From Acidaminobacter hydrogenoformans DSM 2784 (GTDB lineage Bacteria; Bacillota; Clostridia; Peptostreptococcales; Acidaminobacteraceae): DNA of 64,000 bases. The first letter of the stretch is position 1. Each line of letters starts with the position of its first letter. A program made the position numbers and the translations under genes. This document shows positions 15,972-25,205 of this stretch, piece by piece. The notes beneath the pieces are model-generated. The model searched no databases. It worked only from the letters and a program-made list of their open reading frames with translations, and was not told where the DNA came from. The stretch is from NCBI RefSeq assembly GCF_900103005.1, contig NZ_FMWL01000016.1, forward strand, positions 1 through 64,000. The letters are read 5' to 3'.

Positions 15972-17255
15972 TCACTCAACCACCAAAGCCTCCTGCTCCA
16001 GCCGCACCCTATGTGCCAGCATATACCGGATCACTTCGGCAAATTCCGTTTCTGGGTTTCTTTCAATATACCCGCCTAAACGCGCGGCGTAATCCTCCCC
16101 AAAATCCATGGCCTGATCCGCATTATTTTGAAGCGTTTCCAGATCCATATACAGCGGGGTCAGCCCCTCTCCAAGGATCACCTTCAGAGTGTCATAAATC
16201 ATAAAACCACCCAGGTCAATGTCGCCCCAGTGGCGGTACTGCGGCTTTTTCGAGGTCTTCGCAGTCAGTGCTGAATCCGTCAACACAGTGGCAGTGGTGG
16301 GTTTTGTGACCATCGGTATAGTCACTGTACTTGTTGACGCCGCATCCCGCAGCTTCTCCATAAACAGCCGCGTATATTTCCCAAAGAATCCGCCCAGGTA
16401 GATCACAATTTCATCCTCGGGCGCGTGTTTAATGTACTCGTAATACACCGCCTTATTTTCAATGGTCAGGACCGTCCCGCTCCGTACCTCAATGGCCTCC
16501 AGCCTGCGAATGGACTCCGAATTCAGCGAGGTCCCATATGAAAACCTGCTCAGATCCAACCACTGCCCGTCCAGCAGAATGGACAATTCACCCTTCAGCA
16601 GGAGCTCGTCATAGTTGCGGACAATGCCCACGCTGGCCAGCAGCTGATCCTCTTCCATCTCTGGATCCAAATAGGCTTTGAGAATGGTCACCAGCCTGCT
16701 CCTGACAGACCGTTCAAAAGTCTTGGAGTTGCCAAGATAACGGGTGCTGAAAATCCGCTCCGTCAGCTCGGAAATTTCCCCCAGGCCTTTAAAAGTATCC
16801 AGCAGGAGTCCCAGCTTATCCGGCTCCTGAGGCAGCAGCCGGTGAAACCGACGCTCCTCGCTGAGACATCTCAGCATTTCCGTCTGGTACGCCTCGACCC
16901 AAGGCAGCGCGCTATCCAGAGCTGCCAGCGCCTGGCCGGCCTCTTCAAGCTGACGCAGCAGCGGCATCCGGCCCAGGAAGTCATAAGCCGCCTCCAGCTG
17001 CCCTAAATTCAAAAACAGCTTATCCAGCAGATTCCCCTCTTCAAAGGCAACCCACTGGTAGTCAACAAAACCCCGTGAACGCAAATCCTCCACCGCCAGG
17101 TGAACCGCCTGCTTGTCGCTATAGCTGCCACTCTGATAGAGCTTGATTTCCCTGGCGTTCAGGATCACCCGCCGGGACGAGGCGGCCTCAAAAACATGCC
17201 TGGACCGCTCATATTTGTCTATTAACTGATTCAGCACCTGCTTTTCCAGTCTCAT
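15972..17255 (-). CDS. jetD: Wadjet defence protein JetD (TOPRIM-like nuclease)
   Basis: A 427-residue protein ending the jetABCD operon. The C-terminal third carries the TOPRIM-like metal site HWGDIDLGG (Asp345-Asp347) preceded by a glutamate-bearing core strand. JetD is the nuclease subunit that cuts closed circular DNA after the SMC complex JetABC has extruded it. Unusually, a Ser/Thr-rich stretch of about 30 residues (nucleotides about 16240-16345, with TVTIPMVTKPTTATV) stands directly before the metal site and contains a near copy of the dispersed repeat word. ATG 17255 lies 32 bases after jetC. Confidence 0.92.
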   Translation of the reverse strand: MRLEKQVLNQLIDKYERSRHVFEAASSRRVILNAREIKLYQSGSYSDKQAVHLAVEDLRSRGFVDYQWVAFEEGNLLDKLFLNLGQLEAAYDFLGRMPLLRQLEEAGQALAALDSALPWVEAYQTEMLRCLSEERRFHRLLPQEPDKLGLLLDTFKGLGEISELTERIFSTRYLGNSKTFERSVRSRLVTILKAYLDPEMEEDQLLASVGIVRNYDELLLKGELSILLDGQWLDLSRFSYGTSLNSESIRRLEAIEVRSGTVLTIENKAVYYEYIKHAPEDEIVIYLGGFFGKYTRLFMEKLRDAASTSTVTIPMVTKPTTATVLTDSALTAKTSKKPQYRHWGDIDLGGFMIYDTLKVILGEGLTPLYMDLETLQNNADQAMDFGEDYAARLGGYIERNPETEFAEVIRYMLAHRVRLEQEALVVE

Positions 17256-17287
17256 GGCCTAACCTTCCAATCTACGCTTATCCCGGT

Positions 17288-20200
17288 CTATCCTTCTCCC
17301 AGCCTGTACTTGTCCCATTCCCGGACGCTGGTCACTTGTTTGGTCCGCAGCACGCACAACGTCTTATCCGCGAAAGGCGCAATGTTGGCAATCTTCTCCG
17401 TTGGCGCGGAAATCAGTGCCTGAAACTTCATGTCCCTGAGGAGCTTAAGGCTTTCTTCAATCCGCTCGTGATCCATTTTGCTGAAGGCCTCGTCGAAGAT
17501 AATCAGCCGCATGGTGTCCTCACGCCGCTTATCACCAAGGGCATACAGCCTGTGGAAGCTCGCCAGCACCGAAATAAAGAACGGCGTCTGAGTCTCGCCT
17601 CCGGACTTTTTATTGAGCATCTTCGACAAATGCGATTTCACGCCATTCTCATCCGTCACAATCAGGTCGAACGCCAGATAAGTCCTGTAGTCCGTGTACT
17701 TTTCAATGTTCTTTTCAAGCTCCGCACGCTCCGCCGCTGAAATCCCGGTCTCGCCCACATCCACAATCTTCTTGAACAGGTCATCCAGCACTTCCTTGTG
17801 CCGGGACTGAAAGTCACTGCTGAACAGGTTAAACCCGCTCATCAACATATCATCCATGATCATGTCATAGTACTTTCTGTGAAAATCGTCCGGCTTCACC
17901 TCAAACCGGTAGTGATCCTTCCCAAAGCGAATGGACTTCAGCGAAGCATTCAACGCCTCAATTTGACGGTTTACCGTGTCAATATTGCTCTTCAGCTTGG
18001 AAATAAAATCGTCCTTAAACTCCTGCTGGGCCCGCCCTATGGCCTCGTCAATTTTCTCCATAAAAGACGGCAGCTCAGTTTCCCGCAGCGTTTCCAGCAG
18101 CGCGTCGTACTTCTCGTTGTGCTCAGCCGCGACCCCTAAGTCCCGCCTGTGCAGCGTCTCAAAGCGGTTTCGCCCCTCGACCAGCCTCGTGAAGGCCTCC
18201 CCCCTCCGGTTCTGGGCCGTCTTATAGGCCTGGTCAAAGTTGTCCCGGATTCTGTCGTGGCGCTTCAGCCGCTGCAGCTCCTGCTGATACCGCGGCTCCC
18301 CAATTTCAGCCCTATAGCTCGCCTCATAGGTAGTATCAAACGTTTCCCGCCTGCTTTCAAAGAGCTTCTCTGCCGATGGTATCCCCACCGCCCCCAGCAC
18401 ACCACAAGTCTCCTGATCCCTCTTAATCCCCGCCTTCAGGTCGGCAAACCGCCCCTGTCGCTTATACTGGGCCTTTTCAAGGCCTTCCAGCTCTTCCCGA
18501 AGCCGCAAAATCGCACTCATATCCAGCGTCTCCAGGGTCTTCTGAAGGGCGCGGATCTGCATCATATTTTCCTGGAGCTTCACCTGCTTCACATGGGCAT
18601 CCCCATAATCTTCAACAGCGTCCTGGGTCAGGGTCTCCAGCTTTTGAAAGGCCCTAAGGGGCACCAGCTTCTGCTCAAGCGCTTCCCTCTGATTATACAG
18701 GCCCTTCAGCTTTTCTTCAAAGAGCTCCAGCTGCCGCTTCACAGCCTGGCGTCCTATGTAAGGGAATTCATAGCGATCTGGACGCATCTGGGCTGCCACA
18801 TAGTTTTTGTAGAGCATCCCGCTCGCCGTAATGGCGATCCGGTGCTTTCTGAGTGCTGTAACCTCCTCACACTTCATGACCTGTCCAAGGAGATAATCCG
18901 CATATATCCTGGCGAATTTGTTGTCCGTCTGAATTTCTTCAGCTAAAGATCCAGCTTCACGTTTAGGCCCTCGCTCCATAATTTTTCCCACGTCCACCAG
19001 CCCAACGCCGTAGAGGCTCAGGCTGTGCTTATGCTGGTCATACAGTCGGATGGCTTCTTCAAAATGCTCTGGTGCCACAATCAGGTTGAATTTCTGTGTG
19101 TGGAGATAGCCCTCAATGGCATTTTTCCAGCGCTCATCCGCAATTTCCATGAGCTCGCAGAAGACATCTACAGAGACAGGGCTGCCAGCCCGCTCAGAAA
19201 GCCGCGTTTCCAGTAAGTCTTTCAGCTTAAGCACCGGCTGATCGAAGGGTTTGATGCCCTGGTTCAGCTGATTTCTCTTGGTCTCTGCTTCGCGTATCTC
19301 CTCTTCAAGGCTTCTTTGGCCCGCCTCGTATACTTCTGCGCCTTTCACCTTTAAATCTTTCAGCGCCGCGGCATGTTCCCGGAGGGACTGGAGGTTCAGT
19401 CCGAATGCCCGGCTGTCTATATCATTAAGGGCGTCGCGCAGCGTGGCAATCAAAGCTTCAGTGTCCTCAGCAGGCATTGCTTCCGCAGTCGTCGCTACAG
19501 CAGCCACCGCATCAGACGCCACCTCTGATGTCATCGCCTCCGTACCACCCTCAGACTCCAGCACCGCCAGCCACCGTCTGGACCATGCCTTGACGCGCTG
19601 AAGCACTTTATCCACGTCGCGCTCCAGTGCTTCATTCTGGGCTTTGTACTCTTGAATACGAGCTTTGCAGTCCTGCTCTATACGGTACGGCTCAAATTCA
19701 AAAAGCTGACTTTGCTTTCTGCTAATTTCCATATGGCTTGTCTCAATCTCTTTTTCAAGGGCTGCAAGGTGATCCGTATCCCGCCGGATTTTTTCTTCGA
19801 GGCCTTTAAGCTGCAGTCTTAGTCCCTCAAGCTCTTCTTTAAGAGCCTCCAGCTCGCCTTTGCCAATCAAAAATCCATAGAGCTTCTCATTTTGCTGTTC
19901 TTTTAAGAACTCTTTGTATATGGAACTTATGTCTTCCAATTGTTCCACCATGGTGGCCACGGTCTCAGCTTCCTGCTTCAGCCTTTCATAGTGGCGGATA
20001 TTGTCCTGCATATGGGTTATGTCCACCTGGTTTTCCGTTTCACAGATGAATTCCGTGATGAAGCGCTTTAGATCCACATCCGGCTTGAAGGCCACCGCTT
20101 TCTTAAAGAGCTCAAAATACTTGTCGTTCAGGTGGCCCATCTTGACTTTGAAGTCGTTTCTGTAATCGGTTTGGGTGCCATAAAACGTGTGCTTGATCCC

Positions 20201-20671
20201 TTCACGCTTCCACCCTCCCCGGAGCTCTTCCATGCTCAGGGCACGGTTGTCACGGACAAAGTTATGCTCTGGCAAGGTGCCTTCCATAAAATAAAACTTT
20301 TTGTCCGAAGAGTCGTCCCCTTCCACATCCATGAGAAACCCAAGGACAAAGCTTTGGCGCTTGACGTCGTCATAGACCTCCAGGGCCAAGTGGGTGGTAA
20401 AGCGGCCGGAGCGCAGGTAATTGAAGCTGGCATCCGCGTCGCTCAGCTCACCTTTGGCATAGCCAATCAGCGTCCGCCGGGATTTGTCATTGGCGGCCTT
20501 ATTGAAATAGTTTCCGGAGGTATCTCCAAGGAGCAGCAGCTGCATGGCGTCAATCACAGTAGATTTGCCTGAGGCGTTTTTACCCGTGAGGAAGTTGATG
20601 TCCTCCAGTTCAATCACTTCACGGCTGATGTAGTGCCAGTTCAGAAGGAGCAGCTTCTTAAATGTCTTCAT
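17288..20671 (-). CDS. jetC: Wadjet SMC-like ATPase JetC
   Basis: An 1127-residue MukB/SbcC-type ATPase. The N-terminal Walker A is GKNASGKST (residues 30-38). Long heptad-rich coiled coils flank a central hinge-like region around residues 490-680. The C-terminal head has the signature NKKSGGETQTPFF and Walker B LIIFDEAFSKMD. JetC is the motor of the defence complex. ATG 20671 fits GAGGAGG and overlaps the jetB end by 14 bases. An Ala/Thr-rich insert (SDAVAAVATTAEAMPAED, nucleotides about 19460-19560) interrupts the first coiled coil. Confidence 0.95.
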   Translation of the reverse strand: MKTFKKLLLLNWHYISREVIELEDINFLTGKNASGKSTVIDAMQLLLLGDTSGNYFNKAANDKSRRTLIGYAKGELSDADASFNYLRSGRFTTHLALEVYDDVKRQSFVLGFLMDVEGDDSSDKKFYFMEGTLPEHNFVRDNRALSMEELRGGWKREGIKHTFYGTQTDYRNDFKVKMGHLNDKYFELFKKAVAFKPDVDLKRFITEFICETENQVDITHMQDNIRHYERLKQEAETVATMVEQLEDISSIYKEFLKEQQNEKLYGFLIGKGELEALKEELEGLRLQLKGLEEKIRRDTDHLAALEKEIETSHMEISRKQSQLFEFEPYRIEQDCKARIQEYKAQNEALERDVDKVLQRVKAWSRRWLAVLESEGGTEAMTSEVASDAVAAVATTAEAMPAEDTEALIATLRDALNDIDSRAFGLNLQSLREHAAALKDLKVKGAEVYEAGQRSLEEEIREAETKRNQLNQGIKPFDQPVLKLKDLLETRLSERAGSPVSVDVFCELMEIADERWKNAIEGYLHTQKFNLIVAPEHFEEAIRLYDQHKHSLSLYGVGLVDVGKIMERGPKREAGSLAEEIQTDNKFARIYADYLLGQVMKCEEVTALRKHRIAITASGMLYKNYVAAQMRPDRYEFPYIGRQAVKRQLELFEEKLKGLYNQREALEQKLVPLRAFQKLETLTQDAVEDYGDAHVKQVKLQENMMQIRALQKTLETLDMSAILRLREELEGLEKAQYKRQGRFADLKAGIKRDQETCGVLGAVGIPSAEKLFESRRETFDTTYEASYRAEIGEPRYQQELQRLKRHDRIRDNFDQAYKTAQNRRGEAFTRLVEGRNRFETLHRRDLGVAAEHNEKYDALLETLRETELPSFMEKIDEAIGRAQQEFKDDFISKLKSNIDTVNRQIEALNASLKSIRFGKDHYRFEVKPDDFHRKYYDMIMDDMLMSGFNLFSSDFQSRHKEVLDDLFKKIVDVGETGISAAERAELEKNIEKYTDYRTYLAFDLIVTDENGVKSHLSKMLNKKSGGETQTPFFISVLASFHRLYALGDKRREDTMRLIIFDEAFSKMDHERIEESLKLLRDMKFQALISAPTEKIANIAPFADKTLCVLRTKQVTSVREWDKYRLGEG

Positions 20672-21275
20672 AGTCATCCTCCTCGCTGCCAAGCATCAGC
20701 TCGTACAAGTCTTTTATGCGGGCGTCCGTGAGAATAAACAGGATCGACGGGTAAATCAAAATTCTAGTCTCCGGATCCGACCATTTGCCCCCCAGCTTAC
20801 AGAGGACGTTATAGCTTTCGAGTTTTCTGAAGGCGTCGGTCAAGTCACTATCGGCAGGCTTTTTCTTGTAAGTGCCTATGGAAATGAGTTTGCCTACAAT
20901 CTCGCTGACCGTGGTGAGGATTTCGCGCTTCAAGGTGAGCTTTTCACGGGCTTCGTCATAGATCAGACGCAGCACCAGAAGCATGACTGTGGTGGCTTTG
21001 TTGAGGCTTTCCCGGTTCTGGTCAAGGCGGTTGACCACCCAGGCCACGCCATATTTGCCGTCTATATTCAATTCCCACCCGGAATACTCGAGGTAATGGC
21101 TGATGAGCGCCTGATGCCGCTCGACAAAGCGGTAGGCGCCGTCCGACCTGGTCCCCTTTTCTTTTTCGGAGTAGACGTCACGGAGCAGATAATTTCTGGA
21201 GAAGAGGAGATTGACAGAGGCCGCGAAATCCTCTTTTTCCCTTGAAGTGAGCCGGTCATACTGCAGGTCGAACAT
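20658..21275 (-). CDS. jetB: Wadjet protein JetB (MukE-like, DUF4194)
   Basis: A 205-residue, largely helical protein with a winged-helix-like C-terminal half (DLTDAFRKLESYNVLCKLGG) and an acidic end (LGSEEDDYEDI). In Wadjet systems JetB plays the MukE role, bridging the kleisin-like JetA and the ATPase head. Its ATG shares bases with the jetA stop (TAATG), and its own end overlaps jetC, so the three are translationally coupled. Confidence 0.92.
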   Translation of the reverse strand: MFDLQYDRLTSREKEDFAASVNLLFSRNYLLRDVYSEKEKGTRSDGAYRFVERHQALISHYLEYSGWELNIDGKYGVAWVVNRLDQNRESLNKATTVMLLVLRLIYDEAREKLTLKREILTTVSEIVGKLISIGTYKKKPADSDLTDAFRKLESYNVLCKLGGKWSDPETRILIYPSILFILTDARIKDLYELMLGSEEDDYEDI

Positions 21276-22636
21276 TATTTCACCTTCTTTCGAATTGTGA
21301 GCTCTGGGACTTGATAGGCGCCCTTTGACACCCTGCCGTCTTCGTAGGTTACTGTGTAGGTGGACTTGCGGTCATCATGCTGGAGGCTTGCCAGGATCAT
21401 GCGGATGTAGTCCGCGTCCTCTTCCAGGTCAATCTCCTGTATAGCGACCGTGTCCCGGTCCTTCAGCAGCGCTTCAACGTAAGCCTGGATTTGCTGATTG
21501 CTGTAAGCGGAGTCAATGACGGCCTTCATACCGTCCATTTCTTTGGCCAGGCTGGCGTCATCCATGTCCTCCGCTAAAGTGAGCACGGGCGCCGGCACTC
21601 TGGCAGCCTGTTTCTTGCGTATGTACAGGGAATCCTCCCTCAGGTTCATGACGGAGGAAATGGGCATTTTGTAGCTGTCTTCATCATACTGCCCAATCCT
21701 CTGGAGTACCTTGACCAGCCTGCTTCGAGTAGAGCCGTCCACATTGAGCATGTACTCAATCCGCTCCACCGCCGCCCGGGTGTACGCCGTATGCTTGACG
21801 TCAATAACGCCCAGGAGTGCATTGATTTTTTCGTAAACCTCAATGATGTCTGAAATCATGGTGATGACTTGAGTGAAACCATCGGTTTCAAATTTCCCTC
21901 TTTTAAGGCCGTCCTGAAGAATGGCATCCAAAACGGCGTTATCCGTCAGCCAACGGTTTAGAATGCTCAGGATGGGGGTCTTGAAGCGCGGCACAGAGTC
22001 AAAGGTTTTCAGTGGATGGTAGATCCGGTCGGAGATCCCCGCCTTGAACTCGTCAAAGTGCTCCCGAACCAGGGCCTGCACCGCCTCGTGATCGGCCAGC
22101 CGTCGCTGGAAGCGCTTGATGTTGTTGAGCAGGATCTTCAGCTTGGTCATCAGCTCCTGAGTGCGCTCATGGGCCGTCATCAGCGCGTGGTAATGGTCGC
22201 TGCCCGTGTCCTCCGCCAGCCGCAGGCTGGAATAGGTGGAATAGACGTAGGAGTTGTACTCCACCGAATCGCCCTCTTCTATGGCCTTGAGCGTCTCAAG
22301 GATCACAATGGCGTACTCCGGTATGATCACATAGACGTCAAAGCTGGTTTCGCCGTATTCGTACTCGATCCAGCCCGTGGTTTCGAGCTTTCGCAGCAGT
22401 ATATGGGCAAAGCCGGAATAGCTCCGGTCCTCCTCTTCCCCTTCCTCTGTGAACGAAAAATAGCTGGCATCGCTCGAAAGCGCCTCTGCCAGCACGTAGA
22501 CCAGTTCATCCTTTTTAATTCGCCAGTCGTATTTGAAGCGTTTATGCAGCACAAATAGCGCCTTCAAATAGATGCGTTTGTTGGCGGAGGAAAGGGGTGA
22601 AAAAAAATTGTCCGGGAGGGTGTCGAAAAGGCTCAT
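21275..22636 (-). CDS. jetA: Wadjet kleisin-like protein JetA
   Basis: A 453-residue protein with an N-terminal winged-helix region (YVLAEALSSDASYF...ILLRKLETTGWIEYE) and a helical central part. It looks like the JetA family once called DUF5716, not the DUF3375 form of the type I system, so this is probably a non-type-I (perhaps type II) Wadjet; the subtype is from memory. It starts the operon with an ATG behind GAGGT. A 12-bp leader hairpin lies just upstream at 22665-22712. Confidence 0.88.
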   Translation of the reverse strand: MSLFDTLPDNFFSPLSSANKRIYLKALFVLHKRFKYDWRIKKDELVYVLAEALSSDASYFSFTEEGEEEDRSYSGFAHILLRKLETTGWIEYEYGETSFDVYVIIPEYAIVILETLKAIEEGDSVEYNSYVYSTYSSLRLAEDTGSDHYHALMTAHERTQELMTKLKILLNNIKRFQRRLADHEAVQALVREHFDEFKAGISDRIYHPLKTFDSVPRFKTPILSILNRWLTDNAVLDAILQDGLKRGKFETDGFTQVITMISDIIEVYEKINALLGVIDVKHTAYTRAAVERIEYMLNVDGSTRSRLVKVLQRIGQYDEDSYKMPISSVMNLREDSLYIRKKQAARVPAPVLTLAEDMDDASLAKEMDGMKAVIDSAYSNQQIQAYVEALLKDRDTVAIQEIDLEEDADYIRMILASLQHDDRKSTYTVTYEDGRVSKGAYQVPELTIRKKVK

Positions 22637-22664
22637 GGGGATACCTCAATTCAAGTCGGTTATT

Positions 22665-22712
22665 AAGGAAAAACAGCAGTTGCGGCTGACGCCTATCACA
22701 CTGTTTTTCCTT
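22665..22712 (-). promoter_or_regulatory. Leader hairpin upstream of jetA
   Basis: AAGGAAAAACAG (22665-22676) and CTGTTTTTCCTT (22701-22712) are perfectly complementary, separated by 24 bases. The structure ends 28 bases before the jetA start and would lie in the leader RNA or overlap the promoter. No U-run follows the hairpin closely enough to call it a terminator. Confidence 0.5.
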
Positions 22713-22777
22713 CTTTAATGATACCAAAGATAGCTAAGCGTTGCTATATGGGCGGGGGCATTTGGCGCCAATAAAAA

Positions 22778-22829
22778 GACCATCGGCAGCTCTGAGCTTT
22801 AAAGCTTTCAAGAGCGTTTGCCGATGGTC
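22778..22829 (-). terminator. Terminator built from a pair of GCCGATGGTC words
   Basis: GACCATCGGCA and TGCCGATGGTC are exact inverted copies, with an inner palindrome AGCTTTAAAGCT. On the minus strand the hairpin runs into TCTTTTTATT, 42 bases after the ZIP transporter stop, so it should act as an intrinsic terminator between that gene and jetA. Confidence 0.8.
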
Positions 22830-22870
22830 TGTGAAGCAATGCAGAGCAAAAGCGCATTGCAGCCCTTACC

Positions 22871-23695
22871 TTAACCCAAAGCAACATCGAGCACCATCAT
22901 AACTGCAAAACCCAACATGGCCCCTATGGTTGAAATATCCGTTTTCGAACCGCCTACTTCTCTCTGTGCTTCTGGAATCAGCTCCTCAACAACAACGTAA
23001 ATCATGGCACCTGCCGCAAAGGCAAGTGCATAAGGTAAAATTGGCTGTATTTTTATGACAGCATAAGCGCCCATGACACCGGCAATAGGTTCTACAATCC
23101 CTGAAGCTTGCCCATATAAAAATGCTTTTGTTCTGCTGAAACCTTCACGTCTCAATGGTATAGACACAGCTGCCCCCTCCGGGAAATTTTGCAGTCCTAT
23201 ACCGATTGCCAATGCTATTGCCCCCGCGAGCGTCGCGGAGGTCCCTATACCTGCAGCAACAGCGCCAAAGGCCACACCGACAGCAAGTCCTTCTGGTATA
23301 TTATGGAGTGTGATCGCCAATACCAGCAAAACGCTTCTTTGCCAATTTGTCTTAACCCCCTCTGCTTCAGAGGTATCAAGCCCCAAGTGTAAATGCGGAA
23401 GCAATTTGTCGACCAAATAAAGAAAGCCACCCCCTAATAAAAATCCACTCGCAGCAGTAATATAGGCCACTTGACCCAATTCTTCAGCCAACACAATTCC
23501 AGGTGCAAGCAAGGACCAAAAGCTTGCTGCAATCATAACTCCGGCCGCAAAGCCCAGCATACCGTTCAAGACTTGTTTGTTTATAGTTTTGAAAAAAAAT
23601 ACAAGCGCTGCACCCAATGCAGTAACTCCCCATGTGAAAAACGTTGCTATTAAGGCCTGCTGCACTGCTCCAAATTGACTCATCCATTGGATCAT
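22871..23695 (-). CDS. ZIP-family metal transporter
   Basis: A 274-residue protein with about eight membrane segments. The two ZIP metal-site helices are [14 protein letters not shown] and [16 protein letters not shown] histidine-containing loop ([10 protein letters not shown]) links segments III and IV as in other ZIPs. It should import zinc or another divalent metal across the cytoplasmic membrane. ATG 23695 behind GAGGTG is preferred over GTG 23704. It is a single-gene unit with its own terminator. Confidence 0.93.
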   Translation of the reverse strand: MIQWMSQFGAVQQALIATFFTWGVTALGAALVFFFKTINKQVLNGMLGFAAGVMIAASFWSLLAPGIVLAEELGQVAYITAASGFLLGGGFLYLVDKLLPHLHLGLDTSEAEGVKTNWQRSVLLVLAITLHNIPEGLAVGVAFGAVAAGIGTSATLAGAIALAIGIGLQNFPEGAAVSIPLRREGFSRTKAFLYGQASGIVEPIAGVMGAYAVIKIQPILPYALAFAAGAMIYVVVEELIPEAQREVGGSKTDISTIGAMLGFAVMMVLDVALG

Positions 23696-23850
23696 AAAAA
23701 GCACCTCATTCTATTTGTAGTATTGAATTCATACCCTGGCCTTACTTCATAACTCAGATTCAAGGATTTATCCAAGCACCTTCCCACTAATCCTATAGAC
23801 ACTTCTTATACAATATGTAACACATAAATTGTAAATATATCCCACACAAG

Positions 23851-23960
23851 TTGACATCCGCCAGTTTATAGTCTATAGTTGACATAACGACATCCACAAG
23901 AGGCGTGTGTCGTACTATAGGGAACGTCAGATCAAGCCACTTTATTCAAAGTGGCTTTTG
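23851..23960 (+). ncRNA. Putative small RNA or leader: strong promoter followed by terminator
   Basis: TTGACA (23851-23856), exactly 17 bases, and TATAGT (23874-23879) make a near-consensus promoter. About 50 bases after the expected start, AAGCCACTTT-ATTC-AAAGTGGCTT (23934-23957) forms a terminator hairpin followed by TTTG. A further CGACA/TGTCG stem lies between. The product would be a transcript of about 75 bases, or an attenuated leader for the small protein gene at 24027. No known RNA family recognised. Confidence 0.5.
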
Positions 23961-24026
23961 TAATACGCATAAATACCATTTATAGTCATTAATTAATATA
24001 TTTAACAATTTAAAAGGGGTGATCTC

Positions 24027-24137
24027 ATGGGTGATAAGAATCCAAACAAACTGAAAAAGAAGAAAAAAGAAGTCGAAAAGGTTCAAGAAACAGAAACGGA
24101 AGCGACCGTTGTCAAGAACATCAAGGGCCGCTCGTAA
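24027..24137 (+). CDS. 36-residue Lys-rich small protein
   Basis: ATG 24027 behind AAGGGGTGAT opens a 36-codon frame: an N-terminal MGDKNPNKLKKKKKE followed by an acidic-Thr region and a basic tail NIKGRS. Short soluble proteins beginning MGDKNPNK are, from memory, common in Clostridia and of unknown function. It should be cytoplasmic and possibly nucleic-acid binding from its charge. It follows the promoter-terminator unit at 23851-23960 and precedes the surface-protein gene. Confidence 0.72.
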   Translation: MGDKNPNKLKKKKKEVEKVQETETEATVVKNIKGRS

Positions 24138-24202
24138 TCAGGTATTGCTGCCTATTGTAGATTAATCGCCTCAAACACAGTTCTTAAATATGAAATGGAG
24201 CG

Positions 24203-25201
24203 ATGCCCATCATGAAATTGAATCGAACGAAACCCTTGTTTGCAAGTCTATTAGCCGCTGCAGTGATTTTGATGACCACCCTGCCCGTTATAGGCATGTC
24301 GGTTGAAACGTCGCAGCCCACCGTCAATCTGGGAACCTCCTCAACCTTTGCGGTCTTAGCCGGTTCCACCATCACCAATACTGGCGAAACTGTCATTAAC
24401 GGCGACGCGGGAGCTGACGCAGGATTATTTCCAGGGACATCTATAACTGGACAAACGTCCATGACTATAGGTGGCGCGGTACATATTGCCGACGCTGTAG
24501 CTTCCATAGCCAAGTCGGATTTGCTGACAGCTTACAATGATGCCGCGGGCAGAACCCCAGTGACGCGCATTGCATCTGAACTTGGCGGCACCACGCTGGC
24601 ACCTGGTGTTTACGACTCCGCCGATGGCACCTTCCAAATCACCGGCACACTGACGCTGGATGCCAAAGGGAACCCGGACGGCGTCTTCATCTTTAAGACT
24701 GCGTCTACTTTAATCACAGCAGTGGACAGCAACGTTGCCCTTATCAACGGTGCCCGCTATTGCCGCACCTTCTGGGCCGTTGGCAGCTCCGCGACGCTTG
24801 GTGTCAACTCGCATTTCGTCGGGCATATCTTTGCAACGACCTCTATTACGGCAAATACCGGCGCTTCAGTCCAAGGGCAGCTACTGGCAAGCAATGGCGC
24901 CGTCACCCTTGACAACAATACCATCACTAACGGGATCTGCGAAGACACAGATCCACCCGTCGTGGTCACGCCACCCGTCGTCGAAACGCCGCCCGTTGTG
25001 GTAACCCAGCCCATTGAACAGCCAGTCGCAACCCCACCGACCCCAGAATCTGCACCTGTAATCGTTGTAGCACCATCTGACGCTGTCACCGAAACCGTAA
25101 CAGGCGGCAGAATGCCGGACACCGCAACACCATGGTACAATATGCTTCTGATTGGCGTCGTGTTGTCTGCTGCCGGTGCAGCAGGACTTAAATTCAGGTA
25201 A
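24203..25201 (+). CDS. Ice-binding-like (DUF3494) surface protein with sortase signal
   Basis: A 332-residue exported protein. A signal peptide (about residues 1-33) is followed by a DUF3494 beta-helix domain (about 40-245) with NLGTSSTFAVLAGSTITNTG, LAPGVYDS, PDGVFIFKTAS, and SHFVGHIFATTSIT. A Pro/Val-rich linker (PPVVVTPPVVETPPVVV) leads to MPDTA (about residues 304-308), a hydrophobic segment and a basic tail. That is a sortase sorting signal of the LPNTA-like type used by class D enzymes. In other bacteria the fold binds ice or acts as an adhesin; in a non-polar organism adhesion is as likely. ATG 24212 is an alternative start. Confidence 0.9.
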   Translation: MPIMKLNRTKPLFASLLAAAVILMTTLPVIGMSVETSQPTVNLGTSSTFAVLAGSTITNTGETVINGDAGADAGLFPGTSITGQTSMTIGGAVHIADAVASIAKSDLLTAYNDAAGRTPVTRIASELGGTTLAPGVYDSADGTFQITGTLTLDAKGNPDGVFIFKTASTLITAVDSNVALINGARYCRTFWAVGSSATLGVNSHFVGHIFATTSITANTGASVQGQLLASNGAVTLDNNTITNGICEDTDPPVVVTPPVVETPPVVVTQPIEQPVATPPTPESAPVIVVAPSDAVTETVTGGRMPDTATPWYNMLLIGVVLSAAGAAGLKFR

Positions 25202-25205
25202 CCCC

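Noticed and set aside
23886..23960. Cyclic-di-GMP riboswitch ahead of the surface-protein genes
   Set aside because: The region is too short and lacks the conserved GEMM core motifs; the GCCGATGG-like ending of that riboswitch matches the dispersed repeat only by chance.
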